DNA from: CAYJLC01 sp044426355 | GTDB lineage: Bacteria; Bacillota; Clostridia; Oscillospirales; Butyricicoccaceae | Direction of reading: 5' to 3' | Length of the DNA: 64,000 nucleotides | NCBI GenBank assembly: GCA_044426355.1 | Contig: JAWXUO010000001.1 | Location: forward strand, 27,387 to 91,386 | Part shown: positions 25,464-32,734 of the stretch, in pieces | Numbering within the stretch: position 1 is the first letter of the stretch | Layout: every line of letters starts with the position of its first letter | Program-made: the position numbers and the translations under genes | Notes under the pieces: model-generated | Seen by the model: only the letters and a program-made list of their open reading frames with translations | Told to the model about the DNA's origin: nothing | Databases searched by the model: none

Positions 25464-25964
25464 TTACAAACTAATTTGCCTTTCTGTAATATTCACTATT
25501 TTCAGACCTTTTTTCTTTGCATAATCAAGCGTGTGTTTCGTCCCACCCTGTGAATTATTGTAATAAGCTATTATTTTCGAGCTATTATTAACCATAAATC
25601 TATTTCTTGCATAATAAATCCCTCTGTGAAAATTTTCCGAAACACAAAAAACATAGCGACTTTTACTCAAAATCACACTATATTCAAGTTTTTCTTCCTT
25701 AGACCATTGAGCCTCTTGCCCTAAAAAAGGTATTCCTGCAATCAAACAAATATCATACTTTTCACTAAGTTCTATCACACATTTCGCTGCTAAAGTATCA
25801 AATCCACGGCTCATTCCAGTTATAAAATAAGAATATCCTTGATTTATAGCATCAATTATTGCAAAAGTAAGTGAAATTTTAATTTCTTCTTGATTTTCAT
25901 GAATTTTCTCTGGACGTGGTCCAGTAAAACAACATACTTTTTCATTATTAATTGGAAAATCCAT
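25464..25964 (-). CDS. SLOG-family protein (DUF1273/YpsA-like)
   Basis: 166-residue Rossmann-like protein of the SLOG superfamily, close to YpsA/DUF1273. The N-terminal CCFTGPRPEK, the GMSRGFDTLAAKCVIEL loop and the C-terminal NNSQGGTKHTLDYAKKKG are diagnostic. YpsA-type proteins are thought to bind nucleotide ligands, and the B. subtilis one affects cell division, but no reaction is established. ATG at 25964 is preferred over a GTG nine bases upstream because of the spacing to AGAGAGG. Confidence 0.82.
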   Translation of the reverse strand: MDFPINNEKVCCFTGPRPEKIHENQEEIKISLTFAIIDAINQGYSYFITGMSRGFDTLAAKCVIELSEKYDICLIAGIPFLGQEAQWSKEEKLEYSVILSKSRYVFCVSENFHRGIYYARNRFMVNNSSKIIAYYNNSQGGTKHTLDYAKKKGLKIVNITERQISL

Positions 25965-26121
25965 AAAAAACACCTCTCTTTTTTCTAATAATAAACACTA
26001 CCCACTCAACAAACCACATTATATCATACTTTTCAAATAATTTTTAGAACTTTTTGTCGAATTTGTATGTTTTTCTAAAAAAGTGTCAAAATTAACAAAA
26101 AACTATGTATGAGGTAATTCT

Positions 26122-27624
26122 ATGAAAAACACTAAATTCGCATTTCTTTTTATATTTATACTTGTATTTTTTTGCATAAGTACAATTTTTTACACTTTTT
26201 TTGGAAAAGATATATTAGTAAACAAACTTATACAAAATGCACAAAACTCCAATGAATCAACTGCTATAAAATATTATAACTACGCCTTAAAAATAAATCC
26301 TAAAAATGCAGTTGCTAGAAATAATTTAGTAGAAATTTATATGGAAAATGATGATTATTCCCAAGCTATGACCAGTATTGACCAAGGAATTACAGAAAAT
26401 CCAGATAATGATGACCTCTACCTCTATAAAGTTAAAATTTTCGAACAAAATCTAGAAATAACCCAAGTATTAGACACAATAAATACAATCGAAAGTTCAT
26501 ATGTAAAAAGCAAATTTAGTGCAAAAGCTCAAACAGACCCTTCTTTTAATATAAAATCTGGTAACTATAGTCAAAATATACAAATATCAATTAATTGCAC
26601 CGAAAACTCTAATATTTACTACAAAATCAATGCAGAAAACTATCAATTATACGATAATCCAATTTTTTTAACAGATGGATACTACGATATTTCTGCTGTG
26701 TCAATTGATGATAGTGGAATCGTAAGCCGTGAAATAACTAACAGCTACTTTATAGAAAATCTCGTAGCCCCAGTTTCGTTCACAACATCGGATACAATTA
26801 GTGCAATTAAGTCACAAATAGGCAATTTTGACGAAATTAACAAAGAAAGCTTAGAAAATTTAACAACAATCGACCTCTCAAGCAGTATAATCTTCGATAA
26901 CGACATCGAAACGCTTTTAAATTGTCCGAATCTAGAAATTTTACTCCTTGGCGATATTTCAAATCTCACCTCATTTTACCCACTCACAAAACTTGATAAC
27001 ATACGAGAAATTCAAATTTTGCAAGGTTGCACAAAAAATCTGCTCGAACAACTAGTCACAATTCCTACAATTAAAATTTTAAAAATTTCTAATTCAAAAA
27101 TAAACATTTTACCACAAAATCAAACTTTAATGACTGATTTAACGTTATCTAACTGTTTAATTTACGACATTTCAAATATTTCTAGCTATAAAACACTTGC
27201 AAATCTTGATTTAAGTCAAAATCTTATAAGCGATATTTCCGAACTAGCTTATCTAAAAAAGTTAACGCATTTAAATCTTTCTAACAACAATATAGTTGAT
27301 ATTTCAGCAATAATAAATACTATTTCAATAAAAAAACTTGACCTTAGCTATAATAACATAAATCGCATTCAAAATCTATCTAATTTAATATTTTTAGAGG
27401 AAGTCAATATCTCAAATAACCAAATTTCAAGTGTGCAAGAATTTGCAAATTTGCGATATTTAACCTCTCTAAATTGTTCTTTTAACAACATTTTAACCCT
27501 AGAATCTCTAATTTTAAGTAAAAGTTTGCTAGAAATTTACGCAAATGACAACGAAATCAAAGATTTTTCTTATATAAATCAAATTGAAAATCTAAATTAT
27601 ATAAATCTTGCTAATAATTCATAA
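26122..27624 (+). CDS. Membrane-anchored TPR / chitobiase-C-like / leucine-rich repeat protein
   Basis: 500 residues. An N-terminal hydrophobic segment (about 7-28) anchors it, with the rest outside. Residues about 40-125 contain TPR-like helices (YYNYALKINPKNAVARNNL). Residues about 135-210 match the chitobiase/hexosaminidase C-terminal-like module (SGNYSQNIQIS ... IYYKINAENYQLYDNPI). From about 225 to the end are internalin-like leucine-rich repeats (KLTHLNLSNNNIVDIS, KKLDLSYNNINRIQN). The mixture suggests a surface interaction protein. It stands alone, and its stop lies just before the convergent small gene. Ligand unknown. Confidence 0.85.
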   Translation: MKNTKFAFLFIFILVFFCISTIFYTFFGKDILVNKLIQNAQNSNESTAIKYYNYALKINPKNAVARNNLVEIYMENDDYSQAMTSIDQGITENPDNDDLYLYKVKIFEQNLEITQVLDTINTIESSYVKSKFSAKAQTDPSFNIKSGNYSQNIQISINCTENSNIYYKINAENYQLYDNPIFLTDGYYDISAVSIDDSGIVSREITNSYFIENLVAPVSFTTSDTISAIKSQIGNFDEINKESLENLTTIDLSSSIIFDNDIETLLNCPNLEILLLGDISNLTSFYPLTKLDNIREIQILQGCTKNLLEQLVTIPTIKILKISNSKINILPQNQTLMTDLTLSNCLIYDISNISSYKTLANLDLSQNLISDISELAYLKKLTHLNLSNNNIVDISAIINTISIKKLDLSYNNINRIQNLSNLIFLEEVNISNNQISSVQEFANLRYLTSLNCSFNNILTLESLILSKSLLEIYANDNEIKDFSYINQIENLNYINLANNS

Positions 27625-27626
27625 AA

Positions 27627-27854
27627 TTAAATCCATTGTTTACAAATATTTTCCCTACTATAATAATTTTTTATGTAATAATAAGTTTTTGTAGTTTGTC
27701 TTAAAACCGACTCATGAGCTACTATTTTATCTCGAATTTTACGCTTTTTCTCTAAATTTTCTGTTGTTTCAAGCAAATTATTAAGCTCAGCTAAATGCTG
27801 ATTTAATGTATTCATTGTGTCTAAATATTGGTCTGCTGTGTATGATAAATTCAT
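27627..27854 (-). CDS. Small coiled-coil protein divergent to ImmR/ImmA-like genes
   Basis: 75 residues from the ATG at 27854, which follows TAGGAGG; an ATG 18 bases earlier overlaps that site and is rejected. The sequence is helical and charged (LDTMNTLNQHLAELNNLLET ... NLEKKRKIRDKIVAHESVL), without a known domain. It has its own consensus promoter, back-to-back with that of the XRE regulator, with TGTAG boxes over its -10, so it is likely repressed by that regulator. Its role is unknown; excisionase- or antirepressor-like genes occupy this position in mobile elements. Confidence 0.7.
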   Translation of the reverse strand: MNLSYTADQYLDTMNTLNQHLAELNNLLETTENLEKKRKIRDKIVAHESVLRQTTKTYYYIKNYYSRENICKQWI

Positions 27855-27881
27855 AATTCCTCCTATAAACATTTCGTGTAC

Positions 27882-27943
27882 CTACAACTACACTATACTA
27901 CACATTTAGTTCTATGTCAAGCGAAAAATTACAAAACGTGTAG
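27882..27943. promoter_or_regulatory. Cluster of TGTAG boxes in the divergent promoter region
   Basis: Minus-strand copies are GTTGTAG (27888-27882), AGTGTAG (27894-27888) and TGTGTAG (27904-27898); a plus-strand copy CGTGTAG lies at 27937-27943. Two of them straddle the -10 of the divergent gene. The direct repeat ACAAAACGT (27930-27938 and 27952-27960) brackets the -35 of the regulator. A plausible binding region for the XRE protein. Confidence 0.45.
27892..27920 (-). promoter_or_regulatory. Sigma-A promoter of the small divergent gene
   Basis: On the minus strand TTGACA (27920-27915), 17 bp, TATAGT (27897-27892). Confidence 0.8.
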
Positions 27944-27944
27944 C

Positions 27945-27973
27945 TTGACAACACAAAACGTTTATGATATAAT
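27945..27973 (+). promoter_or_regulatory. Sigma-A promoter of the XRE regulator
   Basis: TTGACA (27945-27950), 17 bp, TATAAT (27968-27973). The 10-mer TAGCTTGACA at its -35 is also present at the phage-like operon promoter. Confidence 0.85.
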
Positions 27974-28006
27974 AATAAAAAAATTAAATTTTTAAGGAGA
28001 AAAATT

Positions 28007-28402
28007 ATGTTAGGTGATAGAATAAAAGAACTAAGAAAACTAAACAAAATGACACAACAAGAACTTTCCGAAAAACTAGGAATAACACCTAGTGCAATCG
28101 GTATGTACGAACAAAATCGAAGAGAACCAAAATTCGATGTTTTAGAGCAACTATGCAAAATATTCTCTGTATCTCCAGACTATTTTTTAAGTTCTGATAG
28201 CACTGTAGCACTTGCATCATCGCAAAATTTTTACAGAACTAACGCAAGCGATTTTGACATAATCATCGACAACCTGCGTCAAGATCTAAAAGAGCAAAAA
28301 GGACTTATGTTTCGTGGCGAAATTTTAGATGATACCGACCTTGAGAAAATTTTTGATGCTATGAAAATAGGTGCAGAAGTAGCTTTAAAATCTAAGAAGT
28401 AA
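28007..28402 (+). CDS. XRE-family transcriptional regulator (ImmR-like)
   Basis: 131 residues. The N-terminal Cro/C1 helix-turn-helix lies at about 6-60 (IKELRKLNKMTQQELSEKLG, ITPSAIGMYEQNRREPKFD); the C-terminal half is probably for dimerisation. It is followed after 12 bp by an ImmA/IrrE-like metalloprotease, the arrangement used by ICEBs1 and many prophages, in which the protease inactivates the repressor. It probably regulates its own divergent promoter region. No integrative element is obvious immediately around it. Confidence 0.9.
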   Translation: MLGDRIKELRKLNKMTQQELSEKLGITPSAIGMYEQNRREPKFDVLEQLCKIFSVSPDYFLSSDSTVALASSQNFYRTNASDFDIIIDNLRQDLKEQKGLMFRGEILDDTDLEKIFDAMKIGAEVALKSKK

Positions 28403-28414
28403 AGGAGTGAATAG

Positions 28415-28846
28415 ATGTATCCTTGTGATATTGCACAAAATTTAATCGAAAAATACAACTCTACCGACCCGATACTTCTTTGCGATTTTCTCGACATATA
28501 CATTATATATTGTGACCTCCCCGAAAATATCCAAGGTTTTTTCAATAATTTTAACGATGTTTTCATAATTTACATAAACAATTCCTCAAACGAGGACGAA
28601 ATAGACTGCATAATCGCTCACGAGCTTGGTCATATTATGATGCATAGCGAACTAAATACGCTTTTTTTACGAGCTAATTCTTATATTAACGTCGATAAAT
28701 ACGAAAAAGAGGCTAATATTTTCTCAGCATACCTTAATTTTAGCAAATTTAAGCACTCAAACGACTTCGCACTTCTTACCGATTTATTGCAAATAGATTT
28801 TGACACTATTGGTAAAATAGCTAAATATAAGGAAAAATTTCGTTAA
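28415..28846 (+). CDS. ImmA/IrrE-family metallopeptidase
   Basis: 143 residues with the zinc-protease motif HELGH (residues 69-73) in IIAHELGHIMMHSEL and a downstream YEKEANIFSAYL segment carrying the third ligand. ImmA-type proteases cleave their partner XRE repressor in response to DNA damage or peptide signals. It sits in an operon with the XRE gene, using a GGAG site just after that gene's stop. Confidence 0.88.
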   Translation: MYPCDIAQNLIEKYNSTDPILLCDFLDIYIIYCDLPENIQGFFNNFNDVFIIYINNSSNEDEIDCIIAHELGHIMMHSELNTLFLRANSYINVDKYEKEANIFSAYLNFSKFKHSNDFALLTDLLQIDFDTIGKIAKYKEKFR

Positions 28847-28875
28847 TTTTTCATCAATATATTATTAAAAGTATC

Positions 28876-28905
28876 TTGTAATTTAACACTTTAGTATGTT
28901 ATAAT
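28876..28905 (+). promoter_or_regulatory. Promoter of serC-serA
   Basis: TTGTAA (28876-28881), 18 bp, TATAAT (28900-28905), about 75 bp before serC. Confidence 0.65.
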
Positions 28906-28919
28906 TATAACAAAGGTAT

Positions 28920-28964
28920 TTTAAATATTTTAAATATTTTAAATATCTTAACTATTTTAATTTA
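28920..28964 (+). repeat. Five 9-bp tandem repeats in the serC leader
   Basis: Five consecutive 9-bp units related to ATTTTAAAT (copies 2 and 3 identical, others with one to three changes) fill the transcribed leader up to the ribosome-binding site. They may be slippage-prone, or simply reflect AT-rich expansion. Confidence 0.6.
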
Positions 28965-28978
28965 AGGAAGGTATTATT

Positions 28979-30064
28979 ATGATCGAAAACAGAGTTGTAA
29001 ACTTCTCAGCAGGACCATCAATGCTCCCAGAAGAAGTGCTAAAAAAAGCAGCTGAACAAATGCTAAACTACGAAGGATCGGGAATGTCCGTAATGGAGAT
29101 GAGTCACCGTTCAAAAGTCTACGAATCGATTATAGATGCTACCAAAAATAGACTTCGTAAAATCATGGAAATCCCAGAAAATTATGAAATTTTATTCATT
29201 CAAGGTGGGGCAACCGGCCAATTTGCAGGTATTCCTCTAAATTTACTTAAAAAAGGCAGTGCAGACTACGCACTTACTGGTCAATTTTCGACAAAAGCTT
29301 ACGAAGAAGCTAAAAAATATGGCGAAATTTCAGTTTCTGCAAGTTCAAAAGACGAAAACTTTACTTATATTCCAAAACAATCTGATTTAAAACTAAATGC
29401 AGACGCAGATTATTTTTATTACTGTGCAAACAACACAATTTATGGAACAAAATGGAATTACGTGCCAGAAACTGGCAATGTTCCACTAATTTGTGACATG
29501 TCATCGTGTATTTTATCTGAAAAAGTTGATGTTTCTAAATTTGGCATAATTTATGCAGGTGTACAAAAAAATATGGGGCCTGCTGGTGTTGCTGTTGTTA
29601 TAATTAGAAAAGACCTAATCTCAGGTTCAAAAGATTTTTCTCCAGTTATTTTAGACTACAAGTCTATGGCAGACAATGATTCTATGTACAACACGCCACC
29701 AACTTATAGCATTTATGTGGTAGGACTTGTTTTAGAGTGGCTTGAAAACCTTGGTGGAATTGATGCTATGGAAAAAATCAACCGTGAAAAAGCTTCTCTT
29801 TTATACAATTATCTTGATAATTCAAAAATGTTTAGTGGTACAGCAAAGGTTGATGATCGCTCGCTTATGAACATAACTTTTACTGCAAAAACAAGCGAAC
29901 TAGAAGAAAAATTTGTAAAAGCATGTGAACAAAACGGCTTTGTAAACATAAAAGGACACAGAAGTGTTGGTGGAATGCGTGCATCTATATATAATGCAAT
30001 GCCAACCGAAGGCATTAAAAATTTAGTTGCCTTTATGGAAAAATTTGAAAAGGAAAATGCTTAA
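28979..30064 (+). CDS. serC: Phosphoserine aminotransferase SerC
   Basis: Second step of serine synthesis, converting 3-phosphohydroxypyruvate to phosphoserine with glutamate; PLP enzyme. 361 residues with VNFSAGPSMLPEEVL, MSHRSKVYESI, IQGGATGQF, and the PLP lysine (Lys197) in AGVQKNMGPAG. The GGHRSVGGMRAS-like C-terminal motif is also present. It lies 2 bp before serA, so the pair forms a serine operon; no SerB is seen here. Confidence 0.97.
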   Translation: MIENRVVNFSAGPSMLPEEVLKKAAEQMLNYEGSGMSVMEMSHRSKVYESIIDATKNRLRKIMEIPENYEILFIQGGATGQFAGIPLNLLKKGSADYALTGQFSTKAYEEAKKYGEISVSASSKDENFTYIPKQSDLKLNADADYFYYCANNTIYGTKWNYVPETGNVPLICDMSSCILSEKVDVSKFGIIYAGVQKNMGPAGVAVVIIRKDLISGSKDFSPVILDYKSMADNDSMYNTPPTYSIYVVGLVLEWLENLGGIDAMEKINREKASLLYNYLDNSKMFSGTAKVDDRSLMNITFTAKTSELEEKFVKACEQNGFVNIKGHRSVGGMRASIYNAMPTEGIKNLVAFMEKFEKENA

Positions 30065-30066
30065 TT

Positions 30067-31230
30067 ATGTATAATATAAAACTTTTAAACCAAATCTCAG
30101 AAACTGGTCTTGTAAATTTTTCAGCTGACTACAAATGTGCCGAAAAACCAGAAAATCCAGATGCAATTTTGGTTCGTTCTGCAAATATGCATGACGAAAA
30201 ATTTGAAGAAAGCGTAAAATGTATCGCAAGAGCAGGTGCTGGAGTAAATAATATACCTCTTGAACGCTGTGCAGATGAAGGAATCGTTGTTTTCAACACT
30301 CCTGGTGCAAACGCAAACGCTGTAAAAGAAATTGTAATTACAGGCTTACTTCTTTCTTCACGAAACGTTACAGGTGGAATCGAATGGAGCAAAACAATTT
30401 CTGATAAAGGTTCAGAAATTCCTGCTTTAGTAGAAAAAGGCAAAGCACAATTCACAGGTCCAGAAATTTCTGGTAAAAAACTTGGTGTAATTGGTCTTGG
30501 AGCAGTTGGTGTTCTAGTTGCAAACGCTTGCAGACACCTAGGAATGGAAGTTTATGGTTATGACCCTTATATTTCTATAAAAGCTGCTTGGAACTTATCT
30601 CGTGATGTTCATTCTGTCGCTAGTATAAAAGAAATTTTCGAAACTTGTGATTATATCACAATTCACATGCCTTATAATAAAGACACTAAAGACACTATAA
30701 ATACTGATACAATCGCTACAATGAAAGACGGTGTACGTATTTTAAACTTCGCACGTGGCGAACTTGTAAATGATGATGCTATTATAAAAGCACTTGAAAG
30801 TGGCAAAGTTTCAGCTTACGTAACAGATTTCCCTAACGAAAAAACTTTAGCTTGCGAAAAAATCATGTCAATTCCTCACCTTGGAGCATCAACTCCAGAA
30901 AGTGAAGATAATTGTGCAGTGATGGCTGTAAACGAAGTACGTGAGTACCTAGAAAACGGAAATATTATAAATTCTGTTAATTTGCCAAACCTAGAGCTTC
31001 CTCGTGAAGCAACTACTAGACTTTGCATAATCAACAAAAACGTTCCAAATATAGTAGGTTCTATCTCAACTTTGCTTGCAAATGCTAAAATAAATATCGA
31101 AAATATGGCAAATCGTTCTTTAAACGACTATGCATACACAATAATCGAAACAAACAGCGATATTACAGACGAAATTTTAAAAACTATCCAAAATACTGAT
31201 GGTATAATTCGAGTTCGTATAATCAAATAA
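30067..31230 (+). CDS. serA: D-3-phosphoglycerate dehydrogenase SerA
   Basis: First step of serine synthesis. 387 residues: a D-2-hydroxyacid dehydrogenase with Rossmann motif LGVIGLGAVGVLVA (about 139-152) and ARGELVND. The substrate-site PHLGASTPESE carries the catalytic His. A C-terminal ACT domain (about 318-387) may give feedback control by serine. The N-terminal catalytic half is compact, as in clostridial forms. Confidence 0.95.
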   Translation: MYNIKLLNQISETGLVNFSADYKCAEKPENPDAILVRSANMHDEKFEESVKCIARAGAGVNNIPLERCADEGIVVFNTPGANANAVKEIVITGLLLSSRNVTGGIEWSKTISDKGSEIPALVEKGKAQFTGPEISGKKLGVIGLGAVGVLVANACRHLGMEVYGYDPYISIKAAWNLSRDVHSVASIKEIFETCDYITIHMPYNKDTKDTINTDTIATMKDGVRILNFARGELVNDDAIIKALESGKVSAYVTDFPNEKTLACEKIMSIPHLGASTPESEDNCAVMAVNEVREYLENGNIINSVNLPNLELPREATTRLCIINKNVPNIVGSISTLLANAKINIENMANRSLNDYAYTIIETNSDITDEILKTIQNTDGIIRVRIIK

Positions 31231-31237
31231 ACTAATT

Positions 31238-31263
31238 AAACTGCAATGTAAAAGTTGCAGTTT
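31238..31263 (+). terminator. Terminator of serC-serA
   Basis: AAACTGCAA/TTGCAGTTT, a 9-bp stem with an 8-nt loop, followed by a T run, 7 bp after the serA stop. Confidence 0.88.
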
Positions 31264-31311
31264 TTTTCATAAAACACCCCCAATATTCATATCTATAATA
31301 GAGGTGTTTTA

Positions 31312-31749
31312 ATGAAAATATTTAATTTTAGTATGATTTTACTTGTTTTTGCTGTTTTTTGTGTGCTTATAATGAAAGAACAATCAGAAAAACTAGAGCC
31401 AATAGAACCTATTCCAAATCAATCCCCTGACATAGTAAGTATTCTTAGCGATTTTTTCAGTGTTGACCTACCCATCTCAAGCCTAATTGTTAATATTCAC
31501 GACAAAAATATCGAAATTTCTGGAAATTTAACTAAAAATATGCTAAAAAATTATCTTGAAGAGAAAAACTGTCTTAATTTTGCTACAAACTCAGCTCTTT
31601 TAACTTTCCCAGACACTGTTTTTATAAAATTTTACTTAAATACACAAGTCACAGAAAACTCGTTTGAAATTATAGCTAAAAAAATCGAAATAGAAAATTT
31701 TAGTGTAGATACAAATTTTATTTTATATTCATTAAATTTGAAAAAATAG
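31312..31749 (+). CDS. Membrane-anchored protein of unknown function
   Basis: 145 residues with an N-terminal membrane anchor (about 5-22) and a proline- and glutamate-rich linker (KLEPIEPIPNQSPD). A mixed alpha/beta extracellular part follows (about 40-145). No lipobox or known domain. The gene's GAGGTG site lies in the right arm of an 8-bp hairpin (AAAACACC 31271-31278, GGTGTTTT 31303-31310), so translation may be restrained. It is followed by yajC with its own promoter. Confidence 0.7.
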   Translation: MKIFNFSMILLVFAVFCVLIMKEQSEKLEPIEPIPNQSPDIVSILSDFFSVDLPISSLIVNIHDKNIEISGNLTKNMLKNYLEEKNCLNFATNSALLTFPDTVFIKFYLNTQVTENSFEIIAKKIEIENFSVDTNFILYSLNLKK

Positions 31750-31750
31750 C

Positions 31751-31779
31751 TTGAATTTTTCCGAAAAATTTAGTATAAT
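31751..31779 (+). promoter_or_regulatory. Sigma-A promoter of yajC
   Basis: TTGAAT (31751-31756), 17 bp, TATAAT (31774-31779). Confidence 0.8.
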
Positions 31780-31807
31780 AAATATAGTATCTTAAAGGAG
31801 GTGCTTT

Positions 31808-32080
31808 ATGGAATACCTACTTGCCTACGGTCCTATGACGTTTATTATTATTTTCATGTATTTTTTCTTGATAAGACCACAGAAAAAACGTGAGGCAGCT
31901 GTCGAAGATATGCGTAATAAACTCGAAGTTGGCGACCAAATCACAACAATAGGTGGCGTTATTGGTCGAATTGTTGCAATTCGTGATGACCAAATCACTC
32001 TAGAAACTGGAGCAGACAGAATAAAATTATATTTTGCAAAATGGGCTGTCCAAGGAAAAACTGAACAACCTAAAGATTAA
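31808..32080 (+). CDS. yajC: Preprotein translocase accessory subunit YajC
   Basis: Small single-span inner-membrane protein associated with SecDF at the translocon. 90 residues: a hydrophobic helix at about 7-23, immediately followed by FLIRPQKKREAAVEDMRNKLEVGDQITTIGGVIGRI, the YajC signature. An AAAGGAGGTG site precedes it. In Clostridia yajC commonly lies near the SCIFF genes, as here. Confidence 0.95.
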   Translation: MEYLLAYGPMTFIIIFMYFFLIRPQKKREAAVEDMRNKLEVGDQITTIGGVIGRIVAIRDDQITLETGADRIKLYFAKWAVQGKTEQPKD

Positions 32081-32144
32081 TTTTGTAATTTTTCCAAAAA
32101 AATTTTCATATAGTTTTAACATATGAAGTTTTTGGAGGAATATT

Positions 32145-32528
32145 ATGATAAAAACACAAAATTTACTATCAATAACTCTAGCAAACACACTCTTTTGTAT
32201 GTTTTTACTACTGAGTTTTGCATTTCTAAATTTCAAATTAAATTTGCAATTAGAGCATCTTTTTTCATTAACAATATTGCTTTTAACAGGAATTTTTTGT
32301 GGTTTTATCACATCTAAAAAAGCTCAAAATAAAAAACTTGTGTATACAGGTATAACTAGCACAATTTTTTTGCTACTCTACCTTACTATAAGTTTTTTAC
32401 TTAAAAAATCCATTTTGGTTAATAATATGTATTTAATATGCATGTTTAATATTTATTTTGGTGCAATAATTGGCTGTTTGTTATCTTTGCATCAAAAAGA
32501 CACATTGAAAGGACGTAAAAAATCATGA
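32145..32528 (+). CDS. TIGR04086-type four-helix membrane protein of the SCIFF locus
   Basis: 127 residues with four hydrophobic helices (about 7-29, 38-57, 65-85, 92-115). It matches the small membrane protein that typically lies just upstream of the SCIFF peptide gene in Clostridia (TIGR04086). Its TGA overlaps the scfA ATG, so the two are translationally coupled. Function unknown; export or membrane association of the matured peptide is conceivable. Confidence 0.8.
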   Translation: MIKTQNLLSITLANTLFCMFLLLSFAFLNFKLNLQLEHLFSLTILLLTGIFCGFITSKKAQNKKLVYTGITSTIFLLLYLTISFLLKKSILVNNMYLICMFNIYFGAIIGCLLSLHQKDTLKGRKKS

Positions 32529-32662
32529 AACACATTAAAACTTTAAATTCAAAAACTTTAAAAGAAACTGCTACACACGGTGGCTGTGGAGAATGTCAAA
32601 CTTCTTGCCAATCAGCTTGTAAAACATCATGTACAGTTGCAAATCAAAAATGCGAAAAATAA
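32525..32662 (+). CDS. scfA: Six-cysteine peptide SCIFF (ScfA)
   Basis: 45-residue ribosomal peptide with the near-invariant SCIFF sequence: MKHIKTLNSKTLKE leader, then CGECQTSCQSACKTSCTV with Cys residues at about 21, 24, 28, 32, 36 and 43. It is the substrate of the radical-SAM maturase encoded next, which makes Cys-to-Thr thioether crosslinks. The peptide is almost universal in Clostridia and its physiological role is unsettled. It is separated from scfB by a hairpin. Confidence 0.96.
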   Translation: MKHIKTLNSKTLKETATHGGCGECQTSCQSACKTSCTVANQKCEK

Positions 32663-32679
32663 ATTAAAAAAGCTTTTTT

Positions 32680-32704
32680 AGGCAATGCTCACCGAGTATT
32701 GCCT
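32680..32704 (+). terminator. Hairpin between scfA and scfB
   Basis: AGGCAAT-GCTC-ACC-GAG-TATTGCCT folds into a stem of about 10 bp with a minor mismatch. No T run follows, so it is more likely an RNA-stability or partial attenuation element than a full terminator. It would favour peptide over maturase. Confidence 0.55.
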
Positions 32705-32734
32705 CATTGTAATGCTTAAATATATGGAGAAATT

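Noticed and set aside
28007..28846. Toxin-antitoxin pair
   Set aside because: The second protein has an HELGH metalloprotease motif of the ImmA/IrrE type rather than a toxin fold, so a repressor-protease switch is the better reading; a COG2856-type toxin role is still conceivable.
32525..32662. New bacteriocin-type peptide with its own maturase
   Set aside because: The peptide matches the well-known SCIFF family almost residue for residue, and the maturase is its standard partner.
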